In this document: positions 21,567 through 24,958 of the stretch, piece by piece
Numbering within the stretch: the first letter of the stretch is position 1
How the letters are laid out: each line of letters begins with the position of its first letter
Source: UMGS1601 sp964617585
Lineage (GTDB): Bacteria; Bacillota; Clostridia; Oscillospirales; Ruminococcaceae
Direction: 5' to 3'
DNA: 24,958 bases
NCBI GenBank assembly: GCA_964617585.1
Contig: CAZTXS010000023.1
Coordinates: forward strand, 1 to 24,958
The notes under the pieces: generated by a model
The model's input: only the letters and a program-made list of their open reading frames with translations
What the model was told of the DNA's origin: nothing
The model's database searches: none
Made by a program: the position numbers and the translations under genes

Positions 21567-23033
21567 TTGACATTAATATTCAGCGGAAATGATTTTAAAT
21601 ACGAGCTTGAAAGCGTAGTTAAGCTTTTTATTCCCGCAACGCTTTTTGATATTCATTATGATATAAGGTCTGAATATTTTCAAGATGATTTTTGCTTTAT
21701 AAGGCGAAAAAAGGGTAGGAAGAGAACATATCTTTATACAATCTGCAAAATCGGCGGTAAAACTGTTAAAAGAGCAGAGAGTATGTTAAGCTTTGAACAG
21801 AATTATGATGGCGTTTGTGAGATTGCGCTTGCACAGCTTCTTTTTATGTGTCTTAAAACACTTACGGGTAAGTCTGCAAAGTGGGGGATTTTAACGGGAA
21901 TTCGTCCCGTTAAGCGAGTAAATAAAATGCTGGATGATGGAATGTCAAAGCAGAAAATTGAGGATGAGCTTTCAAGTGTATTTTTGTGTAATGATGAAAA
22001 AATCAATATAGCTTATAAGACAGCTCTAACTCAGAAAAAAGCACTTGAGAATATGAGGGATAACTCATTCAGCCTATATATCTCGATTCCGTTTTGTCCT
22101 TCAAGATGTTCTTATTGTTCCTTTGTTTCACAATCTGTAGAGAGCAGTATCAAGTTGATTCCCGAATATGTTGACAGGCTTTGCGAAGAGATTGCTTATA
22201 CTGCAAAGCTAATCTGTGATAAGGGATTAAAACTTGATACAATATATTTCGGCGGCGGAACTCCGACATCTTTAGAAGCAAATCAGCTTGAAAAGATAAT
22301 GAAAACGATTTCACAGAATTTTGATTTATCAAACCTTAGAGAATACACAGTTGAAGCAGGAAGAGCAGACACCATAACCAGAGAAAAGCTGGAGGTTATA
22401 AAATCATGCGGTGCAGACAGGATTTCCATAAATCCTCAGACTTTAAATGACAGAGTTTTGAAAGCAATAGACAGACGTCACACAGTAAAACAGTTTTTGG
22501 ACAGTTTTAAGCTTGCGAAAGAGATTGGTTTTAACAGTATTAACACTGATTTGATAGCAGGACTGCCTGCCGATACGGTTGAGAGTTTTAAGAAAACAAT
22601 AGATGAAATTATCAGTCTTAATCCTGATAATGTGACAGTCCATACGCTTTCAATTAAGCGTGCGGCTTTCCTTAATCGTGAGAGTGATACTGTTATTGAC
22701 AATCCGGCTGAACAGATGGTAGATTATGCGTCATATAGGCTTATGGACAGCGGTTATAATCCTTATTACCTTTACAGACAGAAGAATATGCTTGAAAATT
22801 TAGAGAATATAGGCTGGTCAAAGCAGGGAAAAGAAAGTCTTTACAATATATACATAATGGAAGAAAACCAGTCTATAATCGCATTGGGTGCAGGAGCGTC
22901 AACAAAGATTGTTTTAAAGGACGGACATTTAAACAGGATATTCAATTACAAATTTCCGCTTGAGTATATAAAGCATTTTGATATTATGCTTAAAAAGAAA
23001 GATGAAGCTGCAAATTTGTTAATCAGCGGTTAA
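21567..23033 (+). CDS. hemZ: Coproporphyrinogen III dehydrogenase-like radical SAM protein HemZ
   Basis: A 488-residue protein starting at TTG 21567 after AGAAAGGAG. The first 165 residues form the HemZ-specific N-terminal domain (with WGILTGIRPVKRVNKML). The radical SAM core begins at SLYISIPFCPSRCSYCSF with the CxxxCxxC cluster ligands C177, C181 and C184, then TIYFGGGTPTSLEANQLEKI (226-245), EYTVEAGRADTIT and GADRISINPQTLNDRVLKAI, ending with the HemN-like C-terminal part (VDYASYRLMDSGYNPYYLYRQKNML). HemZ/HemN-like proteins are annotated as oxygen-independent coproporphyrinogen III oxidases, but true activity of HemZ is poorly established and some relatives handle heme differently. No other heme gene is nearby. 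It lies 33 bp after the MBL gene and 16 bp before the methyltransferase. Confidence 0.9.
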   Translation: MTLIFSGNDFKYELESVVKLFIPATLFDIHYDIRSEYFQDDFCFIRRKKGRKRTYLYTICKIGGKTVKRAESMLSFEQNYDGVCEIALAQLLFMCLKTLTGKSAKWGILTGIRPVKRVNKMLDDGMSKQKIEDELSSVFLCNDEKINIAYKTALTQKKALENMRDNSFSLYISIPFCPSRCSYCSFVSQSVESSIKLIPEYVDRLCEEIAYTAKLICDKGLKLDTIYFGGGTPTSLEANQLEKIMKTISQNFDLSNLREYTVEAGRADTITREKLEVIKSCGADRISINPQTLNDRVLKAIDRRHTVKQFLDSFKLAKEIGFNSINTDLIAGLPADTVESFKKTIDEIISLNPDNVTVHTLSIKRAAFLNRESDTVIDNPAEQMVDYASYRLMDSGYNPYYLYRQKNMLENLENIGWSKQGKESLYNIYIMEENQSIIALGAGASTKIVLKDGHLNRIFNYKFPLEYIKHFDIMLKKKDEAANLLISG

Positions 23034-23049
23034 GCAACAGAGTGGTAAT

Positions 23050-24405
23050 ATGAAGAAAAATGATATTGTAAACCTAAAAATAGAGAGTATTTCAAACGAG
23101 GGCAACGGCGTTGGCAGACATGAGGGAATGGCTGTTTTTGTTCCTTTTACGGCAATCGGTGATGAAATAAACTGTCGCATAGTAAAGCTGAAAAAGACAT
23201 ACGCTTACGGTATTATCGAGAAAGTAATTACTCCGTCAAAGGACAGAATCGAGCCTGACTGTACTACATATAAAAAGTGCGGAGGCTGTTCGTTTCGGCA
23301 CATAAGCTATAAGGCTGAGCTTAAAGTAAAGCAGAGCAATGTTCAAGACGCTTTTGAAAGAATAGGAAAGCTGGATATTAAATTTGATGATATTCTGGGC
23401 TGTGAAGAAATCTATCAGTATAGAAATAAAGCTCAGTATCCTGTTTGTGAAAAGAACGGAAGACTTGTATGCGGATTTTATTCAAAGCGTTCACATAGGG
23501 TAGTTGATAATAAATCCTGTTTTCTCCAGCCTGAAATATTTAATAAGATTGCGAGCACTACGGTTAGAGTATTAGATAAAAATGGATTTAAAGCGTATAA
23601 TGAGGAAAGCGGTAAAGGTCAGATAAGGCACATTTATATTAGGCATGGATTTCATACAAAGGAAATAATGCTGTGTATTGTTGCAGTCAAAACCGATAAG
23701 CGGTTTAAACTTATTTCCGGGGAAATATCAAGGGCATTTCCGGAAATAAAAAGCATTATGCTAAATATTAATCCGAACAAAACAAATGTAATTCTCGGAA
23801 ACTGCAATGAAATTCTTTTTGGAAAAGAATATATAACCGATATTATGTGCGGTAATAGGGTTCAAATCTCACCGCATTCATTTTACCAGATTAACACCGC
23901 TCAGGCAGAGAAGATTTACGGCATTGTCAAGGAATATGCGGAATTAAAGGGTGATGAAACACTTCTTGATTTATACTGCGGAATCGGAACGATAGGTTTT
24001 TCGCTTGTAAAAGAAGTTAATAAGCTTATAGGAGTTGAGATTGTTCCTGAAGCGACAGAAAACGCAAAGCTTAATGCTGAGATAAACGGAATCAGCAATG
24101 CAGAATTTATCTGCGGAGACGCTGGGACTGTTGCAAACAAGCTTATTGAGCGTGGAGAAATTCCTGATATAATTATTGCCGATCCCGCAAGAAAAGGCTG
24201 TGACAGCGTTTCTCTTGACGCAATGCTTAAGATGAATCCAAAGAAAATAGTAATGGTTTCCTGCAATCCGTCCACTTGTGCAAGAGATATAAAATACCTA
24301 TGTGACAACGGATATAACGCTGTAAAAGGACAAGCAGTTGATATGTTTCCCAGGACGACGCATGTTGAGACTGTCGTTTTGATGTCAAGGGTCGAAGGGA
24401 AATAG
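23050..24405 (+). CDS. rlmD: RNA (uracil-C5)-methyltransferase, TrmA/RlmD family
   Basis: A 451-residue SAM-dependent methyltransferase making 5-methyluridine in RNA. The N-terminal TRAM domain (1-60, VNLKIESISNEGNGVGRHEGMAVFVPFTAIGDEI) binds RNA. An iron-sulfur site is suggested by C71, C77, C80 (CTTYKKCGGCSF) and C157 (NKSCFLQP). The SAM motif is DLYCGIGTIGFSL, and ADPARKGCD and MVSCNPSTCARD contain the metal-free catalytic apparatus, with C405 the nucleophile. The family in Firmicutes includes RlmCD and TrmFO-independent enzymes, and 23S rRNA U747 and/or U1939 are the usual targets. The specific uridine is not decided by sequence alone, so the symbol is approximate. ATG 23050 is 16 bp after hemZ with a modest GAGTGGTAAT upstream. 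This ends the gene cluster begun at recJ. Confidence 0.92.
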   Translation: MKKNDIVNLKIESISNEGNGVGRHEGMAVFVPFTAIGDEINCRIVKLKKTYAYGIIEKVITPSKDRIEPDCTTYKKCGGCSFRHISYKAELKVKQSNVQDAFERIGKLDIKFDDILGCEEIYQYRNKAQYPVCEKNGRLVCGFYSKRSHRVVDNKSCFLQPEIFNKIASTTVRVLDKNGFKAYNEESGKGQIRHIYIRHGFHTKEIMLCIVAVKTDKRFKLISGEISRAFPEIKSIMLNINPNKTNVILGNCNEILFGKEYITDIMCGNRVQISPHSFYQINTAQAEKIYGIVKEYAELKGDETLLDLYCGIGTIGFSLVKEVNKLIGVEIVPEATENAKLNAEINGISNAEFICGDAGTVANKLIERGEIPDIIIADPARKGCDSVSLDAMLKMNPKKIVMVSCNPSTCARDIKYLCDNGYNAVKGQAVDMFPRTTHVETVVLMSRVEGK

Positions 24406-24535
24406 CTGCGAAAGCTTAAGTATACTGCGGTTTTCGGATAATCGGGCAATTTAGTATCGGGCAGGACAATCGCTCTGCGGTAACTTATCCAAGGGAGACT
24501 TTGTTCAAAAATAGGCAGGATTGGAGGCGATTAAA

Positions 24536-24958
24536 ATGATTTTTGAAACAAATAATCCGGTCAGACAAATGCTATGGGGCAACCTTTTGCTGGTGGCCTG
24601 CTGTGCGTTTTATTTGTTATGGTGGGTTTTAGCGTTCAGACCCACGGGTGCCATCAAGGGAATGAAATCCGGCTGGCTGCTGATTCCTGCTTTCCTTCTG
24701 GGCATTGTCGCAGTGCTCATGATTATCAAAGGGTCAAACGGCGCAACTACAGTCCGGTCCTTCTTTTCCGCCGGAACAGTTCTTCTGGTGGCTGTAGTAG
24801 CCTATGCCGTACTGCTCGTCGTGACGCGGATTGCGTTCCATCGGCAGGTCACGACCGAGCTTCTCCTGATTATCAGTTGGACCGCGCTGGTTTTTCTGGA
24901 GAGCAATGCGCTTTATGGGATGGAGATGATTGCACGAAATGGGACGCTTGGCTTGTTT
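24536..24958 (+). CDS. Polytopic membrane protein of unknown function, 5' part (runs off the right edge)
   Basis: 141 codons from ATG 24536, preceded by TTGGAGGCGATTAAA, open to the end of the window. The sequence starts MIFETNNPVRQMLWGN and has about four hydrophobic segments: LLLVACCAFYLLWWVLAF, WLLIPAFLLGIVAVLMII, FFSAGTVLLVAVVAYAVLLVV and LLLIISWTALVFLESNALY. There are no catalytic motifs, so I assign no function. It is an inner-membrane protein. Codon choice (CTG, GCC, GTC, ACG, CGG) and base composition are markedly more GC-rich than every upstream gene, suggesting acquisition from another genome. The composition shift begins near 24440, within the 130-bp spacer after the methyltransferase, where an ATCGGGCA direct repeat (24441 and 24456 areas) is present. 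Confidence 0.8.
   Translation, partial: MIFETNNPVRQMLWGNLLLVACCAFYLLWWVLAFRPTGAIKGMKSGWLLIPAFLLGIVAVLMIIKGSNGATTVRSFFSAGTVLLVAVVAYAVLLVVTRIAFHRQVTTELLLIISWTALVFLESNALYGMEMIARNGTLGLF

Noticed and set aside
23916..24449. A 177-codon minus-strand ORF opposite the 3' part of the methyltransferase gene
   Set aside because: The opposite strand carries conserved SAM-binding and catalytic motifs, so this is an antisense shadow.

Overview
The window looks like chromosome of a low-GC, anaerobic Firmicute, most likely a fibre-degrading Clostridium of the Ruminococcaceae/Oscillospiraceae type. The grounds are AT-rich coding sequence with strong AAAGGAGG-type ribosome binding sites, sigma-A promoters of TTGACA-17-TATAAT form, use of GTG and TTG starts, a HemZ-type radical SAM gene, a Clostridia-style RecJ with a C-terminal extension, a cytoplasmic GH43 glycosidase, and a c subunit with a sodium-type two-carboxylate signature. 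The assignment is an inference from gene content, not a phylogeny.

Layout. (1) 1-903, minus strand: the 5' part of gap (GAPDH) with a clear promoter, then a 65-residue ribbon-helix-helix protein. (2) 904-1690: a gene-poor stretch holding the most unusual content of the window. It has two tandem copies of a structured RNA element, each with its own promoter. Both contain the same 7-codon micro-ORF (MDLRDLN). The second ends in a perfect 12-bp terminator stem. The promoter of RNA copy 2 is duplicated, 53 of 56 positions identical, in front of the next gene. (3) 1691-3643: a soluble histidine-kinase-like protein without a recognisable H-box, then a small alarmone synthetase. (4) 3644-11098: a short promoter/terminator unit, then a complete F-type ATP synthase operon atpI-B-E-F-H-A-G-D-C with a good promoter, ending in a stem-loop terminator. 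(5) 11286-14232, minus strand: a GH43 glycosidase and pyruvate kinase, each bracketed by copies of a ~144-bp hairpin-rich repeat that occurs three times in the same orientation. (6) 14655-24405, plus strand: recJ, bifunctional rel, an OatA-like acyltransferase, an MBL-fold hydrolase, hemZ and a TrmA/RlmD-type RNA methyltransferase, probably one or two transcription units. (7) From about 24440 the base composition becomes visibly GC-richer and a polytopic membrane protein of unknown function begins and runs off the edge.

A 24-bp hairpin (core TGACGGGCAAGCCCTTATT) is scattered through intergenic spaces, alone or as the right end of the long repeat. It looks like a dispersed repeat family of this genome.

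Functionally the region combines energy metabolism (GAPDH, pyruvate kinase, probably sodium-coupled ATP synthase) with stringent-response enzymes (one small alarmone synthetase and one full-length Rel). The best candidate for something undescribed is the tandem RNA/micro-ORF locus at 1052-1617 together with the H-box-less kinase it precedes.
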